Shown: positions 8,916 to 19,118, numbered from the stretch's first letter. The stretch: DNA of 64,000 nucleotides from Aneurinibacillus soli (GCF_002355375.1 NZ_AP017312.1:3909001-3973000), one strand, 5' to 3'. The notes: generated from the sequence alone by a model not told the origin. Program-made: numbers and translations.

Positions 8916-9875
8916 CTATTTATGCATATCAAGCCATCCCTTACGGCGGAACCAGAGGAACATACTCCCTCCGATGACCACCATTATCGCCAATACAGCA
9001 AAATAGCCATACTTCCAATCCAGCTCAGGCATATTCTTAAAGTTCATTCCATACACGCCCGCAATAAACGTCAACGGGATAAAAATAGACGAAATAATCG
9101 TCAATACCATCATGACATTGTTCATCCGATAGGAGTTCACCGAGATATAGTTATCCCGCATATCCGCTGTCATCTCCCGGCTTGAATCAATCATCTCAGC
9201 AAGCCGCAACAGATGGTCATAAATGTCCGTGAAGTACAGATGATGCTCTTTGAACTCTGTTAATCGTTCTGAGTTTACTACACGATACAGCAAATCCCGC
9301 ATTGAGCCAACTGTCCGACGTAGCTTGAGAAGATCCGCTCGAATTGCAAAGACTTCATCCATCAGCTTACGCCCCGGTATGTGCCGCTCGTCCGTATCCA
9401 GCTCACTCAGTGCATCTTCAATCCGGTACACAGACGGAAAATAATAATCGACCAGTTTATCAATCAGCAAATAGGCGATATATACCGGCCCACCAGAACG
9501 ACCCGGTATCGCCGCAAGGAACTTCCGCCGCACCTCATCAAGCTCATGCAGCGGCTTCAGGTGGAACGATACGAGAAAATTCGGACCGACGAACATGTCG
9601 ACTTCCTCCACATCAAGCGTCGTTTGGTTCAGCGAATGCAGAACGAAAAACAAGTAGTTTTCATAATAGTCGAGCTTGGGTCGCTGCAGAAAATGCAGAC
9701 AATCTTCAATCGCCAGCGGATGAAAATGAAAGTGCGTATCTAACAGCCTCGCTTCGTCTTCTGTCGGCACATTGAAATCGACCCAATACCAGTCGATATC
9801 CGCAGCGGATAGGCGTGAGAGCGGGATGTTTTCCAGCAACTCCCCTGTTGTCGTTATCGCAAGCGTCGTAATCAC
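8916..9875 (-). CDS. corA: CorA-family magnesium/divalent-metal channel
   Basis: Homopentameric inner-membrane Mg2+ channel of 319 aa. The N-terminal two thirds are the soluble alpha/beta funnel and long stalk helix. The C-terminal end has two transmembrane helices joined by the signature loop YGMNF (GMN motif), with the following acidic NMPELDW loop. The protein ends in a basic tail (RRKGW). The start is GTG after AGGAGA. Co2+ or Ni2+ may also pass. Confidence 0.93.
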   Translation of the reverse strand: MITTLAITTTGELLENIPLSRLSAADIDWYWVDFNVPTEDEARLLDTHFHFHPLAIEDCLHFLQRPKLDYYENYLFFVLHSLNQTTLDVEEVDMFVGPNFLVSFHLKPLHELDEVRRKFLAAIPGRSGGPVYIAYLLIDKLVDYYFPSVYRIEDALSELDTDERHIPGRKLMDEVFAIRADLLKLRRTVGSMRDLLYRVVNSERLTEFKEHHLYFTDIYDHLLRLAEMIDSSREMTADMRDNYISVNSYRMNNVMMVLTIISSIFIPLTFIAGVYGMNFKNMPELDWKYGYFAVLAIMVVIGGSMFLWFRRKGWLDMHK

Positions 9876-9940
9876 ACGTCAGTCTCCTATTCTATATGCC
9901 TCTTTCTTGTTATTGTATGCTCACCGCCTATTCCTTGCAA

Positions 9941-9976
9941 ACGCACAGCGGGGACATGACCGTCCCCGCTGTGCGT
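9941..9976. terminator. Strong hairpin upstream of corA and past lpdA
   Basis: ACGCACAGCGGGGAC (9941 onward) pairs with GTCCCCGCTGTGCGT, giving an almost perfect 15-bp stem. The run of five T is on the plus strand; on the minus strand only three T follow. By position it should end the minus-strand dehydrogenase operon. Confidence 0.7.
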
Positions 9977-9980
9977 TTTT

Positions 9981-11405
9981 CTATTTATTCACAATATGAA
10001 TCGCATGCCCAAGTGCTGCACAAGCTGCTTCGAGCCATACCTCACTAAGTGTCGGATGCGGGTGAATGGTCAGCGCGATATCTTCCACCCGAGCCCCCAT
10101 CTCCAGTGCCAGTACTCCTTCCCCAATCAAGTTCGATGCATCCGGTCCACTCATATGAAACCCGAGCAGCAGATGACTGTCCGCCTCTACAATCACCTCA
10201 GCTATCCCTTCGGCTTCTCCGGTCGCAAGTGCGCGCCCATTCGCCCGCACTGGGAACTGACCTACTTTCACAACATATCCCCGCTGTTCCGCTTCTTCCC
10301 GTGTCAAGCCCACTCCCGCAATCTGCGGCTCCGTAAAAATCACATACGGAATAAAAGAGGAATCCACCGCGCTCGGCAACCCACCGATCACTTCTGCCGC
10401 CACAATCCCTTGTTTAGATGCACGATGCGCCAGTGCCGGACCTGGTGTGCAATCCCCAATCGCAAAAATATGCGGTTGATTTGTCCGGCACTGCTCATCT
10501 ACCAGGATATAACCGCGTTCATCCGTCTGCACACCTGCTTGTACAAGCCCGAGATCTTCTGTATGCGGCACACGACCGATTGTGACCAGCACTTTTTCAC
10601 TTTCAATCGTGTATGCGTTACCAGGCATAGTCTTCACATGCAACTGTACTCGCCCGTTTTCTATCACCGCGTTCTCCACCCTCGTTCCGGTATGGATATG
10701 TATGCCCACTTGCTTTGCATGACGCAGTACATCCTTCTTGAATGTTGATGCTACCTGCGGCAGTACATCTTCCTCCGCTTCCACAATCTCCACCTGACAG
10801 CCCAGCCGAGCAAGCGCCATGCCGAGTTCCATGCCGATATAGCCCCCGCCGATAATCGCTACACTCGCAGGCATCTCAGTCAACGCGAGAATGTCTGTCG
10901 AATCAAGAATGTGCGTTCCGTCAACCGAAAGAAATGACGGAATCATCGGCCTAGACCCGGATGCGATAATCGCCTGCTCAAATCGGTACGTTTCAAAATC
11001 GCCACCTGTCTCCACACCGATGCGGTCTGATGACAGGAACACCGCCTGACCGCATACGATAGTCACACCATTCTTCTCGCACAACTGGCGCACTCCACGA
11101 TTGAGCTGCCCGATGATCTCCTGCTTGTGTTTCTGCCAGGCGGTCAGCGAGAACTGTATGTCACCCTGTGGAAGTGTAATCCCGATCCCTGCGAGCCGAG
11201 ATAGCTTCGCATATTCCCCGGCAGCATGAATGAGTGCCTTTGATGGAATGCAGCCCCGATTCAGGCAGACACCGCCAAGCTCTTCTTTTTCGACCAGTAC
11301 AACTGATTTACCAAGCTGGCCAAGCCGGATAGCGGCGGCATACCCACCCGGCCCACCTCCGATCACGACGATATCTGTTTCTATGACCACTTCTCCGACT
11401 ACCAT
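9981..11405 (-). CDS. lpdA: Dihydrolipoyl dehydrogenase (E3)
   Basis: FAD-dependent disulfide oxidoreductase that reoxidises dihydrolipoyl groups of the E2 subunit with NAD+. At 474 aa it is standard length. The FAD-binding GGGPGGYAAAIRLGQLG is near residue 17, the redox-active disulfide motif GGVCLNRGCIPSK near 44, the NAD-binding GGGYIGMELG near 187, and the C-terminal His/Glu pair is in HPHPTLSEVWLEA. It is the last gene of the operon, starting at the base after the E2 stop codon. Confidence 0.95.
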   Translation of the reverse strand: MVVGEVVIETDIVVIGGGPGGYAAAIRLGQLGKSVVLVEKEELGGVCLNRGCIPSKALIHAAGEYAKLSRLAGIGITLPQGDIQFSLTAWQKHKQEIIGQLNRGVRQLCEKNGVTIVCGQAVFLSSDRIGVETGGDFETYRFEQAIIASGSRPMIPSFLSVDGTHILDSTDILALTEMPASVAIIGGGYIGMELGMALARLGCQVEIVEAEEDVLPQVASTFKKDVLRHAKQVGIHIHTGTRVENAVIENGRVQLHVKTMPGNAYTIESEKVLVTIGRVPHTEDLGLVQAGVQTDERGYILVDEQCRTNQPHIFAIGDCTPGPALAHRASKQGIVAAEVIGGLPSAVDSSFIPYVIFTEPQIAGVGLTREEAEQRGYVVKVGQFPVRANGRALATGEAEGIAEVIVEADSHLLLGFHMSGPDASNLIGEGVLALEMGARVEDIALTIHPHPTLSEVWLEAACAALGHAIHIVNK

Positions 11406-12698
11406 CTACACCAACTCCATAAATAGAAGTTCCGGATTTTCCAGCAATTTCTTGATCCGGTTTGTAAATCGCACAGACGCGACACCGTCAATAATCCGAT
11501 GGTCGAACGATAACGACACATTCATCATGTCGCGAATGACCATCTCCCGGTTGCGCACAACGGCACGCGGCTCTATTTTATGCAAGGCAAGAATCGCAGC
11601 TTCCGGGTGATTGATGATCGGTGTTGCCTGCTGACCGCCAATCGATCCGACGCTTGTGATCGTAAACGTACCGCCACTCATGTCGGAAAGCGTCAGTTTT
11701 CCCGTACGCGCTTTCTCCGCCAGCTCCCGAACTTCTCCCGCAATGGCAAACACCGATTTCCGATCTGCATGCTTAATGACAGGTACGACAAGCCCTTGCT
11801 CTGTATCCGTTGCCACGCCAATATGATAGTAGTTTTTTAAAATGATCTCGCCGGTGCTGTCATCGACGGATGCATTAAACATACGGAATTGTTTGAGCGC
11901 AATCACAACCGCCTTGATGAAAAATGGCAAATACGTCAACTTCACACCATGCTCCTCGGCATGCGGCTTCATCCGATTACGAAGTGCAATCAGCGCATCC
12001 ATCTCCACGTCGTCAAAATGCGTCACATGCGGGATGACCGTTACCGACTTCACCATATGCTCGGCGATCTTTTTACGGATGCCAGCAAGCTTTATGCGTT
12101 CCTCTGTTTCTTGCGGCAGATCGCTTGCAAGATGCGGCGCGGCGATGACAGACTGCTTCACTTCAGGCGGTATCTGATCTGTGGCAGCAAAAGAAGTCTG
12201 TGATGTTGTATCCTGTTGTACCGGCTCCGATTTTGCAAATCGATGTACATCCACCTCAAGCACACGGCCTGCCGGACCGCTTCCTGCTACCTGCTCCAGA
12301 TCAATGCCCAGACTGCGTGCCAGCTGCCGCACATACGGGGCCGCCAGTGCGCGATGAGTCTTGGCAACAGATGATACTGCTAGAATACTGTTAGAGACCG
12401 AAGAGGCCACTATCTTTTCCTCCGATCGTACCGCAGCTGTTTCTATTTCCGTTTTTTCTCCCACCCCATCGTCAATCACAAACATAACCTGCCCGACATG
12501 TACCGTATCCCCTGCCGCAAACAACAGCCGCGTAATCACACCGCTGACCGGCGCAGATAGCTCCGCGTTCACCTTATCGGTCTGCACTTCCACTACCGAC
12601 TGATCCTGATCCACATGATCGCCTTCTGCGATAAGCCAGCGAGTAATTTCTCCTTCATGCATTCCCTCTCCCACATCAGGAAGCTTGAACTCTACCAT
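11406..12698 (-). CDS. 2-oxo acid dehydrogenase E2 (lipoyl acyltransferase)
   Basis: Core acyltransferase of the complex, 430 aa. A single lipoyl domain occupies residues 1-75 with the lipoylated Lys42 in QTDKVNAEL. A Ser/Glu/Val-rich linker follows, then the peripheral subunit-binding domain at about 115-150 (APYVRQLARSLGIDL...GPAGRVLEVDV), a second linker, and the catalytic domain from about 195 with the active site SFDHRIIDG near 400. Spacing to E1b is 23 bases, with the E3 gene directly abutting. Whether the substrate is pyruvate, branched-chain oxo acids or acetoin products cannot be read from E2 alone. Confidence 0.92.
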   Translation of the reverse strand: MVEFKLPDVGEGMHEGEITRWLIAEGDHVDQDQSVVEVQTDKVNAELSAPVSGVITRLLFAAGDTVHVGQVMFVIDDGVGEKTEIETAAVRSEEKIVASSVSNSILAVSSVAKTHRALAAPYVRQLARSLGIDLEQVAGSGPAGRVLEVDVHRFAKSEPVQQDTTSQTSFAATDQIPPEVKQSVIAAPHLASDLPQETEERIKLAGIRKKIAEHMVKSVTVIPHVTHFDDVEMDALIALRNRMKPHAEEHGVKLTYLPFFIKAVVIALKQFRMFNASVDDSTGEIILKNYYHIGVATDTEQGLVVPVIKHADRKSVFAIAGEVRELAEKARTGKLTLSDMSGGTFTITSVGSIGGQQATPIINHPEAAILALHKIEPRAVVRNREMVIRDMMNVSLSFDHRIIDGVASVRFTNRIKKLLENPELLFMELV

Positions 12699-12721
12699 GG
12701 CGTCCTCCTCACCCTCTTCCG

Positions 12722-13705
12722 CTAAAACTGCACGGTTTCAATAATGCCCTGCCGAATGCGCGCCGGTGTCGGCATATACGAATCTTCCATTGTAAAAAAC
12801 GGAACCGGCACATCATATCCGGTTACGCGTTTTACCGGTGCTTTTAAATAAATGAGTGCTTCATCATTAATCAGCGATGTGATTTCTGCGCCAATTCCGG
12901 CTGTTTTATGCGCTTCGTGCACGATAAGCGCACGCCCGGTTTTTTTCACAGAAGCAATGATCGCATCCCGGTCAAGTGGATACAGGGATCGCAGATCAAT
13001 GATTTCGCAGCTCCAGCCCTTCTCCTGTGTGATCTGTTTGGCTGCCAGCTGAGCCGTGCGCAGCATACTACCCCACGCAAAAATCGACAGGTCACTTCCT
13101 TCCTCCACGATGCGCGCCTTGCCAATCGGAACACGGTACATCTCCTCCGGTACCTCTTCCTTAAACGCTCGATACAGCCGGGTCGGTTCAAGGAACAATA
13201 CTGGATCCGGATCTTCAATCGCAGAAATCAAAAGCCCTTTCGCATCATACGGCGTTGCAGGTACGACTACTTTCAGGCCTGGCGTATGCACGAAAAACGT
13301 CTCAACACTCTCCGAATGCAGCTCCGGTCCACGAATGCCCGCACCATATGGCGTACGAATAACGAGTGGTGTCGTGAACTGCCCGCGCGTCCGGTGACGC
13401 AGACGAGCCGCATGTGAGACGACCTGCTCGAATGCCGGGTAAATAAAGCCAAGGAACTGAATTTCCGCCACCGGCAGCATTCCATTCAGTGAAAGCCCAA
13501 TCGCGGACCCAATAATACCGGACTCTGCAAGCGGCGTATCGACTACTCGGTCCGCTCCGTGCTTCGAAAGCAGACCTTCTGTCGCCCGGAATACGCCCCC
13601 GTTCACACCGATGTCCTCGCCAAGCAACATGACACGTGGATCATCGGCCAGCTTCTGGTCGAGCGCTTCGGTGATGGCCTGTATGATTGTCAGCTTTCGG
13701 CTCAT
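12722..13705 (-). CDS. 2-oxo acid dehydrogenase E1 beta subunit
   Basis: Transketolase-like subunit of the thiamine-diphosphate-dependent decarboxylase, 327 aa. GEDIGVNGGVFRATEGL (about 29-45), TPLAESGIIGSAIGLSLNG (about 57-76), and AEIQFLGFIYPAFEQ are classic E1b motifs, with the C-terminal domain containing HEAHKTAGIGAEI. Its start overlaps the E1a stop by four bases, typical of translational coupling of alpha/beta partners. Confidence 0.94.
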   Translation of the reverse strand: MSRKLTIIQAITEALDQKLADDPRVMLLGEDIGVNGGVFRATEGLLSKHGADRVVDTPLAESGIIGSAIGLSLNGMLPVAEIQFLGFIYPAFEQVVSHAARLRHRTRGQFTTPLVIRTPYGAGIRGPELHSESVETFFVHTPGLKVVVPATPYDAKGLLISAIEDPDPVLFLEPTRLYRAFKEEVPEEMYRVPIGKARIVEEGSDLSIFAWGSMLRTAQLAAKQITQEKGWSCEIIDLRSLYPLDRDAIIASVKKTGRALIVHEAHKTAGIGAEITSLINDEALIYLKAPVKRVTGYDVPVPFFTMEDSYMPTPARIRQGIIETVQF

Positions 13706-14835
13706 ACGTGTCCGCCCTCCTCATCCATCAACGATAGAAATTCTGTTCGCTGCTCCGCGATATGCCATGGCACATCCGCATATACATGATCAAACATATC
13801 AATCGGACTTGTTTTCGGAAACGCTTCCACTTTGGCGAATGCTGCTTCGATTTCGTCTGTAAGCTTTTTCGTAAGCGCCTGTTCTCTCTCTTCCGTCCAT
13901 AATTCTTTCTTCATAAGAAACTTCTGGAGCCGCGTAATCGGGTCACGCTGTTCACGCCACTCCTTGGCCAGCACGTCCTGATCCCGATATTTCTTCGGAT
14001 CATCCGCTGTAGTATGAGCGCCATAGCGAAAGGTAACCGCTTCGATGAGTGTTGGTCCCTTGCCTGCCTGTGCCCGCTCGATCGCTTCTCTCACCGCCAG
14101 CCACACAGCAAAAATATCATTGCCGTCTACTCGTATGCCCGGAATGTCATACGCTGCCGCACGTTGAACAATCGTACGTGAGGCAGACTGCCGCTGAAAC
14201 GGTACACTAATCGCATAGCCATTATTCTGGCAGAAAAATAAAACGGGAAGCTGATAGACACCCGCAAAATTTAGCGCTTCATGAAAATCCCCTTCTGACG
14301 TGGCACCATCTCCGAAATAAGCGATACTGATTGACCCTTCACCCTTTATTTTAGTTGCCCAGGCCGCACCTGCCGCATGCAGCATCTGCGTCGCAATCGG
14401 CACAGACGGCGGCAAAATATTCTTTCCCGTTGGGCACACACATCCTTCCATCCGGCCCATCCAGTACAAAAACAAATTCTCAAGCGACTGCCCGTGCGTC
14501 AACATCGCTGCGTGATCACGGTATGTCGGAAACATCCAGTCCCCTTCTCTAAGCGCCAGCGCACTGCCCACCTGTGCCGCTTCCTGCCCTTCAAACGGCG
14601 CATATGTTCCAATACGACCTTGCCGCTGCAAGATCACCGCCTTGCGGTCAAATGCCCGGGCCCGTGTCATCTGCTCATACATGTGTACCATAAGAGACGG
14701 ATCGATTCTGTTTTCAATCTCCTGCTGCACCTCTCCATCCGGCGTAATCACTTGAAACAATTCCGGAATGCGAACATCTTCTAGGCGACCCGTCAACGCT
14801 GCCGCACGAGCCCGCATATCTTTTTCAATCAGCAT
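13702..14835 (-). CDS. 2-oxo acid dehydrogenase E1 alpha subunit (pyruvate-type features)
   Basis: Thiamine-diphosphate-binding alpha subunit, 377 aa. The ThDP motif starts at GDGATSEGDFHEALNF and ends at CQNNGYAISVP. GRIGTYAPFEGQEAAQVGSALAL near residue 70 and FRYGAHTTADDPKKYR near 275 resemble bacterial PdhA more than branched-chain BkdA1, and there is no ptb/buk/bcd gene beside it as in many bkd operons. I therefore lean to pyruvate (PdhABCD order) with branched-chain acids as the main alternative. AAGGAGG precedes the ATG. The promoter upstream is overlapped by a cre box, implying CcpA control. Confidence 0.9.
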   Translation of the reverse strand: MLIEKDMRARAAALTGRLEDVRIPELFQVITPDGEVQQEIENRIDPSLMVHMYEQMTRARAFDRKAVILQRQGRIGTYAPFEGQEAAQVGSALALREGDWMFPTYRDHAAMLTHGQSLENLFLYWMGRMEGCVCPTGKNILPPSVPIATQMLHAAGAAWATKIKGEGSISIAYFGDGATSEGDFHEALNFAGVYQLPVLFFCQNNGYAISVPFQRQSASRTIVQRAAAYDIPGIRVDGNDIFAVWLAVREAIERAQAGKGPTLIEAVTFRYGAHTTADDPKKYRDQDVLAKEWREQRDPITRLQKFLMKKELWTEEREQALTKKLTDEIEAAFAKVEAFPKTSPIDMFDHVYADVPWHIAEQRTEFLSLMDEEGGHV

Positions 14836-14935
14836 AATGCTGCCTCCTTATGTGAGTTCCGTGTACCTGCTGAGCCTGCTGTATCGTATGCGAATGATGG
14901 AATAAATGTCTTGATACCACTATCTCTTTATGCAG

Positions 14936-14965
14936 ATTATAAAATTTATTCTGAACATTTTGCAA
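14936..14965 (-). promoter_or_regulatory. SigA-type promoter of the E1a-E1b-E2-E3 operon
   Basis: On the minus strand, -35 TTGCAA (14960-14965) and -10 TATAAT (14936-14941) are 18 bases apart. It is about 100 bases upstream of the first start codon, and no competing promoter is seen. Confidence 0.65.
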
Positions 14966-14974
14966 ACGCTTACA
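14960..14974. promoter_or_regulatory. cre box (CcpA operator)
   Basis: TTGCAAACGCTTACA fits the consensus WTGNAANCGNWNNCW at every position. It covers the -35 hexamer of the dehydrogenase operon promoter, so binding of CcpA would block polymerase. Confidence 0.7.
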
Positions 14975-15008
14975 TTAAAGAGTACATGCGCTTCCGCTTT
15001 ACCATGAT

Positions 15009-15056
15009 AAAGGGGCTGACCCTTTCGTCTAGTTAGACTTTTCGGTCAGCCCCCTT
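15009..15056. terminator. Terminator-like hairpin past the second chemoreceptor gene
   Basis: GGGGCTGACC pairs with GGTCAGCCCC around a 22-base loop that itself can pair (GTCTA/TAGAC). It follows the minus-strand chemoreceptor gene. T content downstream is moderate on both strands. Confidence 0.65.
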
Positions 15057-15081
15057 ATTACTTTTTCGATATAAAACTATC

Positions 15082-17139
15082 CTACACTTTGAAACGGTTC
15101 ACTGTGTCAATCAACTTATTCGTCATCGCATGCAATTCTTCAATAGACGCTACCGCTTCTTCGATGGAAGCGGTCTGTTCTTGTGACGAAGCGCTTACAG
15201 CCTCTGTCATCGCAGTTGCTTGTTTCGTTACGTGATGGATGCCTTCGACTGATTCAACCATGCTATTTTTCAGCGTTTCCATTTCACGAACTTCCTGCTC
15301 CAGACGTACAATTTCTTCTGTTACCGTATCAATGGATGTATTAATCTCAGCAAATGCACCGCTCGTATGATCTAACGACACGTTCACATCATCCACTAAT
15401 TCTGTTGCATGATTCATCGTAGAATCAAGCGTTTCAATTACACCTGTAATCCGATCAATAATTTGCTGCACTTCTTGCGTAGCTGTAGACGATTGTTCCG
15501 CTAGTTTGCGCACTTCATCCGCAACCACCGCAAATCCTTTGCCTGCCTCTCCTGCACGTGCCGCCTCAATGGCAGCATTCAAAGCTAATAGATTCGTTTG
15601 CTGAGAAATCGAGTTAATCGTTTCGATAATCGTACTAATGGAAACAGACATCGCGGCAAGATCTTTAATACCATAGCCAACTTGAGCACTTGCTTCCGTA
15701 TTTCGCTCAAATACGCGGCGCAGCTGCTCCATTGCTACAAGACCGCTCTCGTTTTTATCTTTCATCGTATACGCATGCGTAACCATAGACTCGGATTCGT
15801 GTTCTACACCTTTAATCTTTTCGCCCAGCGTGCTCGTTTCATGCAACACGCTACCCACTAGCTCAGATTGTCGATTCGTATCCTCAGATAGGCTCTGCAT
15901 ACTTCCTGAAATCTCTTCGCTCGCCGCACTAATTTCTTCTGCTGCAGCGGAAATTGTGCCCGCTGATACGTTCACATTATCCGAAACGCTCCGAACCTGA
16001 GTAATGACTGTTCGCAGACTTTCAATCATCGTGTTAAACGATTGTCCCAAACGCCCTACTTCGTCTTTTGTCTGAATGTCCGTTTGTACACTCAAATCTC
16101 CAGTAGCCGCTACTTCTACTGTACGTGTCAGACTGATAATCGGCTTTGAAATCGAGCGAGAGACGAAAAGACTAAACACTACAGCAATGGCAATCCCTCC
16201 GACAATGACCCAAATTAAGATAGAACGTAACTGAATAATATCTTCATACAGCTCGTCTTCCGGAGGAGCAATCGAGACGATCCACCCGTTTGAAATATGA
16301 GCAAAACTGCTTATTTTATCCATATTGTTGAACTTGTAATAAATTAACCCGGACGGCTTTTTCTTCATCTCGTCGATCATGAATGTAAAACTACCGTTTT
16401 GAACATTGGCGAGATTTTCTCCCATTTTAAAGGTAGGATGGACAAGATAGTTAAACTTTTCATTAAACAACATAGCGTATCCTGTTTGGTATACCTTAAC
16501 TTTCTGAATCGCTTGCTTAATTACATCGAAATTAACATCCATACCTGCTACACCAATCAATACACCATCTTGATAAATAGGCTGCGTGTATGAAATTATC
16601 GTTGCACCTAAATCTTCGTATGGCTCACTCCATACACCTTTTTTCGCCTTCACGGCATTAAAATACCAGGAAAGCTTTGGATTTCCATCCGTAAAACTCC
16701 CCGGTGCAAACCCCTGTTGTTTAACAAAGATGTTCTTCTTTTCATCTTTTAGATACCACGAATATTGTAGACTTTTCGTCAACTCTGGATTTATAAACAC
16801 ATAGGCACCCATAATTCCGTCTGTACTCTCGGCGAACTTTTTCACAACCGGATCCATAATAGCATCGTATGTCGTAAAGTAAGATGGATCTACTTTTGCC
16901 TTTTGTCCGTCAAAATCAGCAGCAGATGTTGTCGCTATTCCGCTAACCGCACCTTGAATGGTTTGAATACTCACATTGAATTCATTAGCAATGTTTTGGG
17001 ACATATACAACAACTTGTCCTCTGCTTCCTTCTGCACAGCCTGGCTTCCACGAATCATACTAATGATGCCAACTGATAAGGAGGTAAGCACAGAACATAA
17101 TAAAATCGCCAGCATAATCTTTGTACCTATTTTTTTCAT
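15082..17139 (-). CDS. Membrane methyl-accepting chemotaxis protein with dCache-type sensor
   Basis: Transmembrane chemoreceptor, 685 aa. Transmembrane helix 1 is at about 8-28. A large extracellular region (about 35-300) has the two-lobed dCache organisation; [17 protein letters not shown] is the typical end of the first lobe. Helix 2 is at about 308-330, then a HAMP domain ([26 protein letters not shown]), and a cytoplasmic coiled-coil signalling tip ([38 protein letters not shown]). Family members commonly bind amino acids, organic acids or quaternary amines; the ligand is not predictable here. No C-terminal NWETF-like pentapeptide is present. Confidence 0.93.
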   Translation of the reverse strand: MKKIGTKIMLAILLCSVLTSLSVGIISMIRGSQAVQKEAEDKLLYMSQNIANEFNVSIQTIQGAVSGIATTSAADFDGQKAKVDPSYFTTYDAIMDPVVKKFAESTDGIMGAYVFINPELTKSLQYSWYLKDEKKNIFVKQQGFAPGSFTDGNPKLSWYFNAVKAKKGVWSEPYEDLGATIISYTQPIYQDGVLIGVAGMDVNFDVIKQAIQKVKVYQTGYAMLFNEKFNYLVHPTFKMGENLANVQNGSFTFMIDEMKKKPSGLIYYKFNNMDKISSFAHISNGWIVSIAPPEDELYEDIIQLRSILIWVIVGGIAIAVVFSLFVSRSISKPIISLTRTVEVAATGDLSVQTDIQTKDEVGRLGQSFNTMIESLRTVITQVRSVSDNVNVSAGTISAAAEEISAASEEISGSMQSLSEDTNRQSELVGSVLHETSTLGEKIKGVEHESESMVTHAYTMKDKNESGLVAMEQLRRVFERNTEASAQVGYGIKDLAAMSVSISTIIETINSISQQTNLLALNAAIEAARAGEAGKGFAVVADEVRKLAEQSSTATQEVQQIIDRITGVIETLDSTMNHATELVDDVNVSLDHTSGAFAEINTSIDTVTEEIVRLEQEVREMETLKNSMVESVEGIHHVTKQATAMTEAVSASSQEQTASIEEAVASIEELHAMTNKLIDTVNRFKV

Positions 17140-17299
17140 TTTCCCCTGTCTCTCCTCTTTCTGAACTTTCCTTTACGTAACATCCATTTTTTCTAAATAG
17201 TATTATTTTACACTGAAAGAAACATTAGTAAAGGAAATATACTGTATTTATCGACTGAGGATCGACAACTTATGATAGCAAAAAAACAAGGAAACATAT

Positions 17300-17340
17300 A
17301 AAAAGAGGCTGCCCCATTACACACAGGACAGCCCCTTCAA
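17300..17340 (-). terminator. Terminator of metNI
   Basis: On the minus strand AGGGGCTGTCC pairs with GGGGCAGCCTCT with two G-U pairs, followed by TTTTT. It starts a few bases past the metI stop codon. Confidence 0.8.
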
Positions 17341-17344
17341 ACGT

Positions 17345-18010
17345 TTATCTTTTATCAATTGCACGCGCCACACGGTCACCGGCAAACTGAATCACCTGCA
17401 CCAAAATAACGAGAATCGCCACGGTCGCAACCATCACTTCTGTCTGGAATCGGTAGTAACCAAAGCGAATCGCCAGGTCACCAATCCCACCGCCGCCGAC
17501 AATACCAGCCATTGCTGTGTAGCCAAGCAAGCTAATAATCGTTACCGTCAGTGCAAGCACAATGCTCGGACGCGCTTCCGGCAACAATACCTCACGAATA
17601 ATCAACCACGGACTTGCACCAGAAGCAATCGCCGCTTCAATCACGCCTTTATCCACTTCACGAAGCGATGACTCAACAAGACGCGCGAAGAATGGGATCG
17701 CTGCTGCTGATAGTGATACCGACGCTGCACCCGGGCCAATTGTCGTACCGGCCAGAAGCTTAGTTAATGGAATAAGTGCAACAAGCAAAATGATATACGG
17801 TACAGAACGAATGATATTGGCGAGAGAACCAAGTACTACATTAAAAAAACGATTCTGCAAGAATAAACCTTTGCTCGTTATGAACAGAAGTACTCCGAGT
17901 GGAATTCCTGCAACGAACGCCACACCAACCGATACGGCCATCATATAAAACGTCTCACCAAATGCTTTTCCGAATTCCGGAAGCAAGTCAATTAAATTAC
18001 TAAGCTGCAT
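17345..18010 (-). CDS. metI: Methionine ABC transporter permease MetI
   Basis: Five-helix membrane permease of the D/L-methionine importer, 221 aa. The EAA-type loop that contacts the ATPase is ESSLREVDKGVIEAAIASGASPWLIIREVLLPEA. It overlaps the end of metN by 11 bases. The substrate-binding lipoprotein MetQ, which usually follows, is absent: the next gene downstream is the chemoreceptor beyond a terminator. Confidence 0.95.
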   Translation of the reverse strand: MQLSNLIDLLPEFGKAFGETFYMMAVSVGVAFVAGIPLGVLLFITSKGLFLQNRFFNVVLGSLANIIRSVPYIILLVALIPLTKLLAGTTIGPGAASVSLSAAAIPFFARLVESSLREVDKGVIEAAIASGASPWLIIREVLLPEARPSIVLALTVTIISLLGYTAMAGIVGGGGIGDLAIRFGYYRFQTEVMVATVAILVILVQVIQFAGDRVARAIDKR

Positions 18011-19013
18011 CTGCTAGCACCTCCAGTCCGGCTGTACGCTGCCGGATATGTTCGATCGCACGAGCAATCTCCTGTGAATCGCCAATCAGTTCCATAATAA
18101 AAATCCCAAGCGGCTCATCCTGAATGTATTCAATCTTGCCGTGCAAAATATTTCCTTCTACATTGAATTTTTTGAGCACTTCCGATACGACTGCCTTCTC
18201 CGCAATCTCGCCCTGGAAGTTAATTTTGACCAACGTTCCTCTCCGGTTTTCCAGCAGCTTATCCGGCAGACTAAAGTGTAGCACTGTATCGATAAAATCA
18301 CGTGTCAGCGGCTGCACCGGGCGAGCGAACAATTCATACACATCTCCAGATTCAATCACCTTACCATTCTGCATGACCGCAATGCGATGGCAGATCTCTT
18401 TGACTACTTCCATCTCGTGCGTAATCAATACGATTGTAATACCGAGCGTACGGTTGATTTCTTTAAGCAGTGCCAAAATTGAGCGTGTTGTGCTCGGATC
18501 AAGCGCTGATGTTGCCTCATCGCACAACAACACTTTCGGATTGTTCGCTAGTGCGCGGGCGATGCCAACGCGCTGCTTCTGACCGCCGGAGAGCTGCGCT
18601 GGATAATGGTGCCCTTTATCTCCGAGTCCCACAAGATCAAGCAACTCTGGTACACGCCGTTCAATTTCCTCTTTCGATTTCCCTGCTGCTTTCAACGCAA
18701 ATGCTACATTTTGCGTGACAGTCTTCGAACTAATCAAGTGGAAATGCTGAAAAATCATTCCAATTTTCAAACGCTCGTGGCGCAGGTCCTTCCCTTTCAG
18801 TTTAGTAATGTCAACACCATCGATCAAAATTTTGCCGGACGTTGGTGTTTCTAGCATGTTCAGGCAGCGCAGAAGTGAACTCTTGCCCGCCCCGCTATAT
18901 CCGATAATACCGAAGATTTCGCCTTTTTTGATTGTAAGGGTTACATCGTCGACCCCTTTAACCGTACTTTTCTTGCCTCTATACTCTTTTGTTAACTGCT
19001 GAATCTCAATCAT
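18000..19013 (-). CDS. metN: Methionine ABC transporter ATP-binding protein MetN
   Basis: ATPase of the methionine importer, 337 aa. Walker A is GYSGAGKSSLLR near 38, the signature is LSGGQKQRVGIARAL near 140, Walker B is VLLCDEATSALD, and the switch His is in LITHEME. Residues about 260-335 form the NIL domain that senses cytoplasmic methionine and inhibits transport. Expression is controlled by the SAM-I riboswitch in its leader. Confidence 0.96.
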   Translation of the reverse strand: MIEIQQLTKEYRGKKSTVKGVDDVTLTIKKGEIFGIIGYSGAGKSSLLRCLNMLETPTSGKILIDGVDITKLKGKDLRHERLKIGMIFQHFHLISSKTVTQNVAFALKAAGKSKEEIERRVPELLDLVGLGDKGHHYPAQLSGGQKQRVGIARALANNPKVLLCDEATSALDPSTTRSILALLKEINRTLGITIVLITHEMEVVKEICHRIAVMQNGKVIESGDVYELFARPVQPLTRDFIDTVLHFSLPDKLLENRRGTLVKINFQGEIAEKAVVSEVLKKFNVEGNILHGKIEYIQDEPLGIFIMELIGDSQEIARAIEHIRQRTAGLEVLADAA

Positions 19014-19054
19014 GATAGCCTCCCTCTCCTTCTTCTATATAGTAATGCTCAAAC

Positions 19055-19097
19055 AAAAAAACGACCTCTTACCTGTCCGAAACAGATAAGAGGTCGC
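19055..19097 (-). terminator. Expression-platform terminator of the SAM-I riboswitch
   Basis: On the minus strand GCGACCTCTTATCTGT pairs with ACAGGTAAGAGGTCG followed by TTTTTTT. The stem repeats the sequence of the aptamer P1 3-prime strand (CAGATAAGAGGTC), which allows an anti-terminator to form when SAM is scarce. Confidence 0.88.
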
Positions 19098-19118
19098 AAG
19101 AAGGGGAAAAGCGAGACC

